This document shows, piece by piece, positions 33,422-40,260 of a stretch of 40,260 nt of DNA; position 1 is the stretch's first letter, and each line of letters begins with the position of its first letter. The stretch covers positions 1-40,260 of the forward strand of contig WYEG01000060.1 of the NCBI GenBank assembly GCA_009903935.1, given 5' to 3'. The position numbers and the translations under genes are program-made. The DNA is from Caldimicrobium sp. (GTDB lineage: Bacteria > Desulfobacterota > Thermodesulfobacteria > Thermodesulfobacteriales > Thermodesulfobacteriaceae). A model generated the notes under the pieces. It had not been told where the DNA came from and ran no database searches. It saw nothing but the letters and a program-made list of their open reading frames with translations.

Positions 33422-34140
33422 GGCTTTTCTCCCCTTTTAAAATATTCTAAACCCCGACTAATCTCTTCTCGCACCATCTGGGAAAGCTTTTCTTTATCCC
33501 TAAGGGTCATTCCCTTTGTTTCTATCAAACTTCCCACATAAACAAAAACCTCTCTTTTATTTAAGTGGAACCAGAGGCTTCCCTTAGGTAGAATGTCTTT
33601 TGTGCCATAGATAGCTAAGGGGCAGACAGGAACCTGAGCCTTAAGGGGCACTAACATTCCCCCCTTCTTGAAAGGTAAAAGCTCCCCGGTTCGGCTTCTT
33701 GTCCCCTCAGGAAAGATGACTAAGCTCACTCCGGATTGTAAGGCAGAAACACAGGCTAAAAGGCTTCGCAAGCCTTCCTTCGGGTCTTCCCTTTCTACGG
33801 GAATGTAGCCAAGAGCTGATATACCCCAGCCAAAAAAGGGGATCTTGAAGAGGCTCTTTTTGGCTAAAAACCTGATGTCATAATCCTTTAACAGGACTTC
33901 AAGAACGGGGATATCAAGTTGGCTCTGGTGATTGCTCATGAAGACATACCTTTGACCCTTTGGAGGAAGAGAGTTCCCAAGCACAACTATCCTTATCCCT
34001 AAGACCTTAAGCAACCATTCACACCAAAGCCTTGCCCAAAACTTTTTCCGTGTAAGGATAGCAAGAAGACCCATAACAGGGACGCTAATCATTACATAAA
34101 GCCAGACTAAAAGATTACGCAAGACCTCTTGGATAAGCAT
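33406..34140 (-). CDS. plsC: 1-acyl-sn-glycerol-3-phosphate acyltransferase (PlsC family)
   Basis: Membrane enzyme that acylates lysophosphatidic acid to phosphatidic acid. An N-terminal hydrophobic segment ([20 protein letters not shown], about residues 10-29) anchors it. Acyltransferase motif I NHQSQLD (HX4D) is near residue 70 and motif [22 protein letters not shown] near 145. 244 residues, normal for the family. It starts 3 bases after the trpG stop without a visible Shine-Dalgarno, suggesting translational coupling, and overlaps gyrA by 16 bases. Confidence 0.93.
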   Translation of the reverse strand: MLIQEVLRNLLVWLYVMISVPVMGLLAILTRKKFWARLWCEWLLKVLGIRIVVLGNSLPPKGQRYVFMSNHQSQLDIPVLEVLLKDYDIRFLAKKSLFKIPFFGWGISALGYIPVEREDPKEGLRSLLACVSALQSGVSLVIFPEGTRSRTGELLPFKKGGMLVPLKAQVPVCPLAIYGTKDILPKGSLWFHLNKREVFVYVGSLIETKGMTLRDKEKLSQMVREEISRGLEYFKRGEKPWEKS

Positions 34141-34143
34141 GGA

Positions 34144-34797
34144 TCAGAATTTTTCTAAGAAATTTCGAAGGATTAGGACCCCTTCAGGAAGGTCATCCCT
34201 GGTGAAGTCCCATTCAACAAGGGGACTTTTCCATTTCATCCATCTCTCAAGGGAGGTTCCGATGGATTCTGGATGAAACTGCACCCCTTCAACAGGGAAA
34301 TATTTATGCCGAACTCCCATGATCTCGCCGTCCTCAGCCCTTGCCGAAATTTCAAGCACTTCAGGCAGGCTCTTCTCATCGATGGCTAAGGAATGGTATC
34401 TCATGGCTGAAAAGGGTTGAGGTAGCCCCTGAAAGACCCCTTTTCCGTCATGATAGATGGTTGATGTCTTACCATGCATAAGCCTTTTTGCTCTGACGAT
34501 CCTCCCTCCGAAGGCAGCACCGATGCATTGATGTCCAAGGCAAACTCCAAGGATGGGCACTTCTCCCGAAAAATCCTTTATCACCCTAACCGAAATCCCC
34601 GCCTCCTTAGGGGAACAAGGACCTGGGGAGATGATGATATGAGTAGGGTCAAGCTTTTTTATTTCTTCAACGGTTATCTCATCGTTCCGATAAACAAAGA
34701 TCTCTCCCCACCAAAGTTTTTTTATCATTATCCCAACGACCTGCACTAAGTTATAGGTAAAGGAATCATAGTTATCTATCACTAATACCCTTTTCAC
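34144..34797 (-). CDS. trpG: Anthranilate synthase component II (glutamine amidotransferase)
   Basis: Class I glutamine amidotransferase that gives ammonia to TrpE (it may also serve PabA). Seen: [19 protein letters not shown], the oxyanion strand [13 protein letters not shown], the nucleophile elbow [15 protein letters not shown], and the catalytic His/Glu in [13 protein letters not shown]. Starts at TTG 34815, ATG 34803 and GTG 34797 are all in frame; the GTG has GAGGG seven bases upstream, whereas the ATG is too close, so GTG is preferred (217 residues). It follows trpE and is followed by plsC rather than trpD. Confidence 0.92.
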   Translation of the reverse strand: MKRVLVIDNYDSFTYNLVQVVGIMIKKLWWGEIFVYRNDEITVEEIKKLDPTHIIISPGPCSPKEAGISVRVIKDFSGEVPILGVCLGHQCIGAAFGGRIVRAKRLMHGKTSTIYHDGKGVFQGLPQPFSAMRYHSLAIDEKSLPEVLEISARAEDGEIMGVRHKYFPVEGVQFHPESIGTSLERWMKWKSPLVEWDFTRDDLPEGVLILRNFLEKF

Positions 34798-34807
34798 GCT
34801 CATACCC

Positions 34808-36631
34808 TCAATCAAAATAACCCGAAGAAAAGAGCTCCAAAGCCTTCTCCAAAGCCTTAGCCTTATTTATCGTCTCCTCATACTCCTTTTTGGGATTAGA
34901 ATCGGCAACGATCCCAGCCCCAGCCTGAAGATATAATCTTCCTCCCTTCTGAAAGAAGGTCCTGATGGTTATACAAAAATCCATAGTATGGTTGAAGCCA
35001 AAGTAGCCAACCGCGCCTGCGTATGGACCCCTCTCCTTCTCTTCAAGCTCGGTAATTATCTCCATTGCTCTGACCTTAGGGGCACCGCTTACCGTCCCAG
35101 CAGGAAAGCAGGCTCTAAAAAGGCTAAACATATCTTCCCCGTCCTTTAGCCTTCCCTTAACCCCTGATACTAAGTGCATCACATGGGAGTATCGTTCAAC
35201 CACCATAAGGTCGTAAACCTGCACCGAGCCATACTCGCAAACTCGCCCAAGGTCATTCCTCCCAAGGTCAACGAGCATGATATGCTCAGCAAGCTCCTTT
35301 TCATCGTTCTTTAGCTCTTCCTCAAGCATCAGGTCTTCTTCCTCGGTCGGACCCCTCCTCCTTGTCCCAGCAATAGGTCTTGTCTCTACCCTTTTCCCTT
35401 CAGCCCGAACGAGTATCTCTGGGGAAGAGCCAATAAGCACCTCATCCTTAAACCTAAGGTAAAACATGTAAGGAGAAGGATTTATCTTCCTAAGAGCCCG
35501 ATATAAATACAAGCCTAAATGTGGATTTTTGAGGATCTCATCCTCAACATAAAACCTCTGAGAGAGAACAACCTGAATTATGTCCCCTTTTTCAATGTAT
35601 TTTTTTGCCCTTTGGACCATTTTCTCAAAAGACGCTCTCTCCATCTCCGGAGTCAGCTTAATAACCCCCTGCAAACGGGGTGGGCTAACCTTAGCGCTCC
35701 TAAGCCTCTCCCTTAACGCTAAAAGCTCATCCCTTGCTTTAGAGTAAAGCTTCTCCAAATCCGCCCTTTCTTTATCAACAAAACTACTTCTTTCTCTATC
35801 CTCCCGACCCTCAACCTCTTTATCAACCCAGGCTCTCTTTCCTATGTCACCCCGAGCGCCCCTTTCATTGTCACCCCGAGCGCCCCTTTCATTGTCACCC
35901 CGAGCGCCAGCGAGGGGTCCCTCGGCACTTGCGTGCCTCGGGATGACATCCCGGGACGCCGTCCCGAACGAAGTGAGGGATGCCTCGCTATCGCTCGGCA
36001 CGACAAGGTGGAGGTTGGCACCCCGAGCCGCAAGGTCAGGGGTCTCCTCATAAGCCCCAGCATTACCCTCATCCCTTGAGCCAAGGTTAGTGAGAAAACT
36101 CTCTTCGGTTGAAACAAGAGCAATCAGCTTATAAGTATGCTTAAGCCTATCGTAGACTATAAGCTTCCTTGGGAGGACAAAGTATAGGTCATGAAAGCCA
36201 AGGACTGGCTCCCCCCGCTTTACCCTTTTTTCAAAAAAAGATACCATCTCATAGGATACATACCCAACAAGCCCAGAAAAAAACCTTGGCAAAGGCAAAT
36301 TTTCCGGAACTCTAAAGCCTTCCCAAAGCCTTTTTAACTCCAAAAAGGGGTCTTCGCAGGAAAATTCTTTTTTAACTTCCCCTTCAAGATAGACCTTTTT
36401 GCCCTTGGCTCGAAAGATAATAGAAGGCTCAAACCCGATGAAAGAATAGCGAGCCCATTTTTCAGGACCTTCCATGCTTTCAAGAAGAAAAATATGCGTC
36501 TCATCATCAAACACCTTGTAAAGAAGAGATATCGGCGTCTCAAGGTCAGCAGGCATCTCAAGATATAAGGGAATAAGGTTGTAATTTTGAGAAAGCTTCA
36601 CAAACTCATCAAAGGAAGGACTGATGTTCAT
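34808..36631 (-). CDS. trpE: Anthranilate synthase component I with a repeat-derived linker
   Basis: Makes anthranilate from chorismate with TrpG, the first step of tryptophan synthesis. The N-terminal domain (residues 1-175) carries the tryptophan-feedback motif LLES (49-52) and [10 protein letters not shown]. The chorismate-binding domain (about 290-607) is intact: [70 protein letters not shown] and [14 protein letters not shown]. At 607 residues it is about 100 longer than usual. The excess is a low-complexity linker (about 178-288) made mostly of the palindromic repeat at 35847-36010, in frame and without stops, including the eight-residue tandem GARGDNER. Both catalytic halves look functional. 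It starts 4 bases after the hisS stop. Confidence 0.95.
   Translation of the reverse strand: MNISPSFDEFVKLSQNYNLIPLYLEMPADLETPISLLYKVFDDETHIFLLESMEGPEKWARYSFIGFEPSIIFRAKGKKVYLEGEVKKEFSCEDPFLELKRLWEGFRVPENLPLPRFFSGLVGYVSYEMVSFFEKRVKRGEPVLGFHDLYFVLPRKLIVYDRLKHTYKLIALVSTEESFLTNLGSRDEGNAGAYEETPDLAARGANLHLVVPSDSEASLTSFGTASRDVIPRHASAEGPLAGARGDNERGARGDNERGARGDIGKRAWVDKEVEGREDRERSSFVDKERADLEKLYSKARDELLALRERLRSAKVSPPRLQGVIKLTPEMERASFEKMVQRAKKYIEKGDIIQVVLSQRFYVEDEILKNPHLGLYLYRALRKINPSPYMFYLRFKDEVLIGSSPEILVRAEGKRVETRPIAGTRRRGPTEEEDLMLEEELKNDEKELAEHIMLVDLGRNDLGRVCEYGSVQVYDLMVVERYSHVMHLVSGVKGRLKDGEDMFSLFRACFPAGTVSGAPKVRAMEIITELEEKERGPYAGAVGYFGFNHTMDFCITIRTFFQKGGRLYLQAGAGIVADSNPKKEYEETINKAKALEKALELFSSGYFD
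35847..36010 (-). repeat. Modular palindromic repeat, copy C, inside trpE
   Basis: The reverse complement has the same modules in the same order as the copies at 6305 and 15657: GCCGAGCGATAGCGAGGC, CCCTCACTTCGTTCGGGA, GACGGCGTCCCGGGATGTC, then CCCGAGGC...GCCGAGGG, then CCCCTCG...CTCGGGG. It ends in a 24-bp tandem unit present twice exactly plus a partial third (35847-35870, 35871-35894, 35895-35908). It lies in the trpE coding direction and encodes residues about 208-262 with no stop. A decayed fragment of the same style seems to continue at about 36015-36095. Confidence 0.9.
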
Positions 36632-36635
36632 CTCC

Positions 36636-37922
36636 TTACTCTGCTTGGCTTTTTATTCTATTAACTAAAAAGGCTATGTCATCAAGAGGAAGAAGCTCTT
36701 GCGTGCCCCTTTTCATATCCTTTAGGCAGACCTTGTTTTGAGAAATCTCATCCTCCCCAAGGATAAGCACATATTCTACCCCAAGTTTATCCGCAAAACG
36801 AAGCTTAGCTTTTAAGCTTTTATCCTCATAGGAAGGAACGGTCTTAATTCCTCTTACCCGAAGCTCATAGGAGAGCTTTAGCGCAAGCTCATTAGCTTGG
36901 TCACCTAAGGGCGCGATGAAGACTAAAGCTTGTCTCTCAGGGACTGCTCGGTCCTCACCGAAAACGACAAGCCCCCATCTTTCAACCCCGATGGCAAAGC
37001 CAATCCCCGGTAGCTTTGGACCCCCAAGCTCTTCAACCAAGTAATCATACCTTCCCCCAGCACATACCGTATCCTGAGCAGAAAGCCCCTCGGCCTTAAT
37101 CTCAAATATGGTCCTCACATAGTAATCAAGCCCCCGCACAAGATAGGGATTGTGAAAAAACTTTAGGCCAAGGGAAGATAAAAGCCCGCTTAACTTTGTA
37201 AAATGCTCTCTACAAGCCGAACACCAAAACTCATTTAGCGTCTTAAGACCAGAAACAACTCGCTTGCAGGCATCTTCCTTACAATCAAGCACCCTAAGAG
37301 GGTTCCTCTCAAGCCTTTCTTGGCAGGTCTTGCAAAGCTCATCCTTCTTTTCCTTTAAGGCAGAAACAAGGTACTCCCTGTAGCTTGGTCTGCACTCAGG
37401 ACATCCAAGAGAATTTATCTCAAGCCTTAGGGGATGAAGAAAAGACCCGAACTCCTTTTCAGGCTCTTTAAGAATATGCATGGAAAGATTTATCAGCTCT
37501 GCCTCAACAAAAGGGGTTATATCCCCAAAATATTCAACCGACACCTGATAAAACTCTCTAAGCCTTCCCTTCTGGGGTCTTTCATGCCGAAACATCGGAC
37601 CGATGGTAAAGAAACGAATGGGTTTTTGCTTGGCGTAGACGCTCTTTTCTATAACCATTCGGCAGATGCCAGCTGTGGCTTCAGGTCTAAGGGTTAAAGA
37701 TTCTCCATTTCTGTCAATAAAAGTATAAGTTTCCTTCTGCACAATGTCTGTAACTTCACCGATAGAACGCACATAAAGCTCAGTTCTTTCCAAAATGGGT
37801 ATCTTTACCTCTTCAAACCCGTAAAGGCTTAAGATTTTTCTTGAGACCTCGCAAAGATAGTGATACCTTCTAAAATCCTCGGGCAACCAATCTTTAAAAC
37901 CCCGAACCGCTTGAAGCTTCAT
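36636..37922 (-). CDS. hisS: Histidyl-tRNA synthetase
   Basis: Class II synthetase charging tRNA-His, 428 residues. Seen: AVRGFKDWLPEDFRRYHYL, TYTFIDRNGESLTLRPEATA (motif 1-2 region), FFTIGPMFRHERPQKGRLRE (motif 2), the HisRS loop LVRGLDYYVRTIFEI, motif 3 LPGIGFAIGVERWGLV and a C-terminal anticodon-binding domain (FIAPLGDQANELALKLSYEL). A Cys-rich insertion (CPECRPSY, CKTC, CSAC, about residues 170-245) is common in bacterial HisRS. The ATG overlaps the stop of the upstream oxidoreductase gene by 4 bases. Confidence 0.97.
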   Translation of the reverse strand: MKLQAVRGFKDWLPEDFRRYHYLCEVSRKILSLYGFEEVKIPILERTELYVRSIGEVTDIVQKETYTFIDRNGESLTLRPEATAGICRMVIEKSVYAKQKPIRFFTIGPMFRHERPQKGRLREFYQVSVEYFGDITPFVEAELINLSMHILKEPEKEFGSFLHPLRLEINSLGCPECRPSYREYLVSALKEKKDELCKTCQERLERNPLRVLDCKEDACKRVVSGLKTLNEFWCSACREHFTKLSGLLSSLGLKFFHNPYLVRGLDYYVRTIFEIKAEGLSAQDTVCAGGRYDYLVEELGGPKLPGIGFAIGVERWGLVVFGEDRAVPERQALVFIAPLGDQANELALKLSYELRVRGIKTVPSYEDKSLKAKLRFADKLGVEYVLILGEDEISQNKVCLKDMKRGTQELLPLDDIAFLVNRIKSQAE

Positions 37923-39622
37923 CTAACCTCTTCTCCCCATCTCCTCGGAAAGCTTATCCCCCCTAAAGGCACATACACCTTTTGAAAACCATGAGCCTTA
38001 AGCCACCTTGCCACCTCGTAAGCCCTGCGTGAGGAGTTGCAAATAAGGATTAATTCCTTATCCTTTGGCACTTCATCCAAATGATTACGAAACTCTTGAT
38101 ACAGAATATGTCTACAATTAGGATATCTTTTCGTTAAGTATTCAGCTTCTTTTGGATGTCTAAGGTCTATGATCACGGTGTTTGGGTCGCCTTCCTTCAT
38201 CCGTTTTAAAACTTCGTCCCATTCAATCTTCTGAAAAAGCCCCTGTATTAAATTGTCTGCAACATGGGCGGTATCGTGGATAGGGTCAAGGGCTGAGTTA
38301 AAGGGTGGGGCATAGGCAAGCTCAAGGTTCACTAAATCTTCAACGAGTGGCTTATAAGGGAGGATGCTTGATATGGCATGAAGCCTTGCCAGCGTCCCGT
38401 CTGTTGCCGGTCCAACTGCTTGAAAGCCAAGGACCCTCGTTGTCTTTTTATCGTATATCAAGGCATAGTAAGCATACTTAGCATCAGGATAAAAGTGGCT
38501 CCTCTCCGTTTGATTGTTTAAGGCATAATCCGCCGAAAACCCTTCAGCCAAGGCTTGCTTGAGAGTTAAACCAACCCCGCCCACAGCAAGTTCAAAGCAC
38601 TTCATGATAAAGGCACCTACCGCACCCGGGAAGGTTGCTACCCCTCCAGCGATGTTCGTTCCGATAACCCTTCCCTGTCTGTTAGCAAGGCTGCCAAGGG
38701 GCATGACCACTCTTTTACCTGTTATTAGATGTTTAATCTCGATGCAGTCTCCTCCGGCGTAGATGTCCGGGTCTGAGGTTTGGAGCCTATCGTTGACGAT
38801 TATCCCCCCAGTCTGAGGTGAAACAAGGAGCCCAGCCTTTTTGGCAAGCTCGCTGTTTGGACGCACACCAACCGCCATTAGCACAAGGTCTGCAGAAAAG
38901 AACCCCTGCTCAGTCTCAACCCCCACAACTCTTCCATCCTTTCCCTTGATCTCCTTTATCCTTGCGTTGAGGACAAGATTTACCCCCTTTTCCCGAAGAT
39001 GATTTTCCACTATCCTTGCGGTAAAGTAATCTAAGCTCTGAGGTAGGACCTGAGGAAAGTATTCAAGCACTGTAGTATCAAGCCCCCAGAGGTCGGAAAA
39101 AGCTTCAGCCATCTCAAGCCCGATAAAACCTGCCCCGATAACCACCACATTTTCCACTTCGCCTTTGGCTATCTTCTCCTTTATCTCAATGGCAGAATGC
39201 AGGCTTGAAATAGTATAAACCCCCTTTAGGTCTACACCAGGAATGGGTAAAACCTTGGGGACAGAACCCGTTGCTATCACAAGCTTATCATAGGAGATTT
39301 CATCGGTCTTTCCTGTCTCTAAGTATCTAACTTTTAGGACCTTTCTTTCTCGGTCTATCTCCTCAGCAAGGGTCTTTGTAAGGACCGTTAGCCCCTTCGC
39401 CGAGGTAAAGAATTTTTCGTCTCTTACTACATGAAAGGAAGTTTCTCTTAAGGCGTTCTCTGTGGCGACATCCCCGGAGACATAATAAGGAATCCCGCAG
39501 GCACCGTAGGATATTAAATCATCCTTATCTATAAGGATGACCTCAGCATCAGGTCTTAGCCTTTTTACTCGGCAGGCTGCCTTTGCCCCACAGGCGTTTG
39601 CCCCAACCACAACCACCCTCAT
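37919..39622 (-). CDS. CoA-disulfide/persulfide reductase-type flavoprotein with C-terminal rhodanese domain
   Basis: FAD- and NAD(P)H-dependent oxidoreductase of the CoADR/Npsr family, 567 residues. Seen: FAD site VVVGANACGAKAACRVKR, the single redox Cys42 in SYGACGIPYYV, a second Rossmann site VVVIGAGFIGLEMAEAF, FAD-binding IYAGGDCIEIKH, and a dimerisation domain. From about residue 470 there is a rhodanese domain (VIIDLRHPKEAEYL) with active-site Cys528 in LICNSSRRAYE. Such fusions reduce CoA persulfides or polysulfides, fitting a sulfur-metabolising host; the substrate is inferred. First gene of the long minus-strand run, with GAGGAGGGGGCT before the ATG. Confidence 0.92.
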   Translation of the reverse strand: MRVVVVGANACGAKAACRVKRLRPDAEVILIDKDDLISYGACGIPYYVSGDVATENALRETSFHVVRDEKFFTSAKGLTVLTKTLAEEIDRERKVLKVRYLETGKTDEISYDKLVIATGSVPKVLPIPGVDLKGVYTISSLHSAIEIKEKIAKGEVENVVVIGAGFIGLEMAEAFSDLWGLDTTVLEYFPQVLPQSLDYFTARIVENHLREKGVNLVLNARIKEIKGKDGRVVGVETEQGFFSADLVLMAVGVRPNSELAKKAGLLVSPQTGGIIVNDRLQTSDPDIYAGGDCIEIKHLITGKRVVMPLGSLANRQGRVIGTNIAGGVATFPGAVGAFIMKCFELAVGGVGLTLKQALAEGFSADYALNNQTERSHFYPDAKYAYYALIYDKKTTRVLGFQAVGPATDGTLARLHAISSILPYKPLVEDLVNLELAYAPPFNSALDPIHDTAHVADNLIQGLFQKIEWDEVLKRMKEGDPNTVIIDLRHPKEAEYLTKRYPNCRHILYQEFRNHLDEVPKDKELILICNSSRRAYEVARWLKAHGFQKVYVPLGGISFPRRWGEEVR

Positions 39623-39744
39623 AGCCCCCTCCTCACTAAGGTATCATAATTTTAACATAAAAAGTCATTCTATCACCATTTTTAGGCTTACAAAGTAACA
39701 TTAAAACCTTAGAACAACATAAAAAAGAGTCGAACAAGACAACA

Positions 39745-39807
39745 TTGCCCCTTCTATTGATATATAGGAAAGCAGAATTTGTCCTCAAAAACAAGTTGTA
39801 GGGGCAA
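39745..39807. repeat. Inverted repeat fragment upstream of rlmH
   Basis: TTGCCCCT (39745-39752) and AGGGGCAA (39800-39807) are perfect 8-bp arms around 47 bp. The right arm continues as TAGGGGCAACCGG, a sequence style often found as one half of bacterial intergenic palindromes. No coding function is seen. The rest of 39623-39850 holds the promoter regions of the two divergent genes. Confidence 0.4.
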
Positions 39808-39815
39808 CCGGTCAA

Positions 39816-39844
39816 TTGCTCATCCAAAAACTAGTTATTATTAT
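39816..39844 (+). promoter_or_regulatory. Possible promoter of rlmH giving a leaderless message
   Basis: TTGCTC (39816-39821), 17 bp, TATTAT (39839-39844; five of six). Initiation about seven bases after the -10 falls on or next to the A of the rlmH ATG at 39851, and no Shine-Dalgarno precedes that ATG. The -35 is weak. Confidence 0.4.
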
Positions 39845-39850
39845 GTCAAT

Positions 39851-40260
39851 ATGAAAAAGATAACCATTGCTGCCCCTGGACCTTTAAAACACAAGTTTAT
39901 CGCTGAAGGGCTAAACTATTATCAAACCTTGATAAAGCGCTTTGCTATCCTTGAGGTCAAACTCCCTAAATTAAAAAGAAGCTATGCTGACCCTGAGAAA
40001 AGAAAGATGGAAGAAGAAGCTTTAATCTGGAAGGTTCTTGAAGAAATTCCTGCCCAAAAGAGATTTGTAGTAGTCTTAGATGAGCGAGGAAAGGCTTTAA
40101 AAACGGAAGAATTCGCTAAGTTTATTGAAGATAAGCTTTCCCTTGATAAGGAGTTAATCTTTGTTATCGGTGGTCCGGAGGGTCTTTCGGAAGGTCTAAA
40201 ACATAAGGCAGACTTTGTGTTAAGCCTCTCCTCTCTTACCTTAAATCATGAGCTAGCTCT
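39851..40260 (+). CDS. rlmH: 23S rRNA (pseudouridine1915-N3)-methyltransferase RlmH, 3' end beyond window
   Basis: SPOUT-class enzyme methylating pseudouridine 1915 of helix 69 in 23S rRNA. The first 136 residues are present; the gene runs off the window a few codons before the expected end (family length about 155). Seen: the N-terminal strand MKKITIAAPGPL, then FVVVLDERGKALKTEEFAKF, the SAM-binding trefoil-knot loop FVIGGPEGLSEGLKHKA, and the knot end LSLSSLTLNHELA. All are RlmH hallmarks. It is divergent from the CoA-disulfide reductase gene. The start is fixed by homology; there is no ribosome binding site. Confidence 0.93.
   Translation, partial: MKKITIAAPGPLKHKFIAEGLNYYQTLIKRFAILEVKLPKLKRSYADPEKRKMEEEALIWKVLEEIPAQKRFVVVLDERGKALKTEEFAKFIEDKLSLDKELIFVIGGPEGLSEGLKHKADFVLSLSSLTLNHELA

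Noticed and set aside
35847-35908. CRISPR-like short direct repeats
   Set aside because: The 24-bp units are directly joined without spacers and lie inside an intact coding frame.
35842-36123. Arg/Ser/Pro-rich open frames on both strands across the repeat in trpE
   Set aside because: They are alternative readings of the palindromic repeat; the trpE frame has intact domains on both sides.
36600-36660. Tryptophan attenuator or T-box before trpE
   Set aside because: trpE starts 4 bases after the hisS stop, with no leader peptide, hairpin or T-box space.
39636-39827. Minus-strand open frame upstream of the CoA-disulfide reductase gene
   Set aside because: It has no family resemblance or ribosome binding site, and it overlaps the inverted repeat and promoter regions.

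Overview
The window looks like chromosomal DNA of a thermophilic, anaerobic, Gram-negative, sulfur-metabolising bacterium, most likely a member of the Thermodesulfobacteriota. This is inference from content. The gene set includes a desulfoferrodoxin/rubredoxin/flavodiiron defence cluster, a relative of Desulfovibrio DVU0298, LL-diaminopimelate aminotransferase, inositol-phosphate synthase, a CoA-disulfide/polysulfide reductase with a rhodanese tail, flagellar genes with sigma-54 and sigma-28 promoters, and an outer-membrane efflux system. Proteins are compact and rich in K, E and L. No rRNA, tRNA, CRISPR array, phage gene or transposase gene was seen.

Layout. 1-6300 (minus): a TetR-type repressor followed by adaptor, RND pump and outer-membrane channel, with a TTGACA promoter overlapping a 7-4-7 palindrome. 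6300-6480: a GC-rich modular palindromic repeat. 6600-12800 (plus): fliK, flgD and two hook-type proteins; the first three sit behind a near-consensus sigma-54 promoter, the larger hook protein behind its own sigma-28 promoter, and the block ends at a terminator. 12826-15620 (minus): yceD-rpmF-plsX-fabH. 15650-15800: a second copy of the repeat. 15849-18713 (minus): desulfoferrodoxin, rubredoxin, a DsrE-like protein, flavodiiron protein and a DVU0298-type helical-repeat protein that appears to start at CTG. 18809-23608 (minus): rpmI-rplT-pheS-pheT-IHF-merR. 23656-25998 (minus): a TIGR03960/TIGR03936 radical SAM fusion, divergent from a lone mreB (plus). 27120-39622 (minus): one tight run of eleven genes (CoA-disulfide reductase/rhodanese, hisS, trpE, trpG, plsC, gyrA, inositol-phosphate synthase, dapL, folK, a small YHS protein, a lytic transglycosylase). 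39851 to the end (plus): the start of rlmH.

The most unusual signal is a family of modular palindromic repeats about 110-165 bp long. Two copies lie between genes. One lies inside trpE, in frame, where it forms most of a roughly 100-residue linker between the two domains of an otherwise intact enzyme. A related repeat sits against the 5' end of folK and may supply its ribosome binding site or N-terminus. This resembles the Rickettsia palindromic elements that insert into coding genes. Other points worth attention are the CTG start, the sigma-54/sigma-28 split between two hook paralogues, an internal domain duplication in the larger hook protein, and a possible leaderless rlmH transcript.
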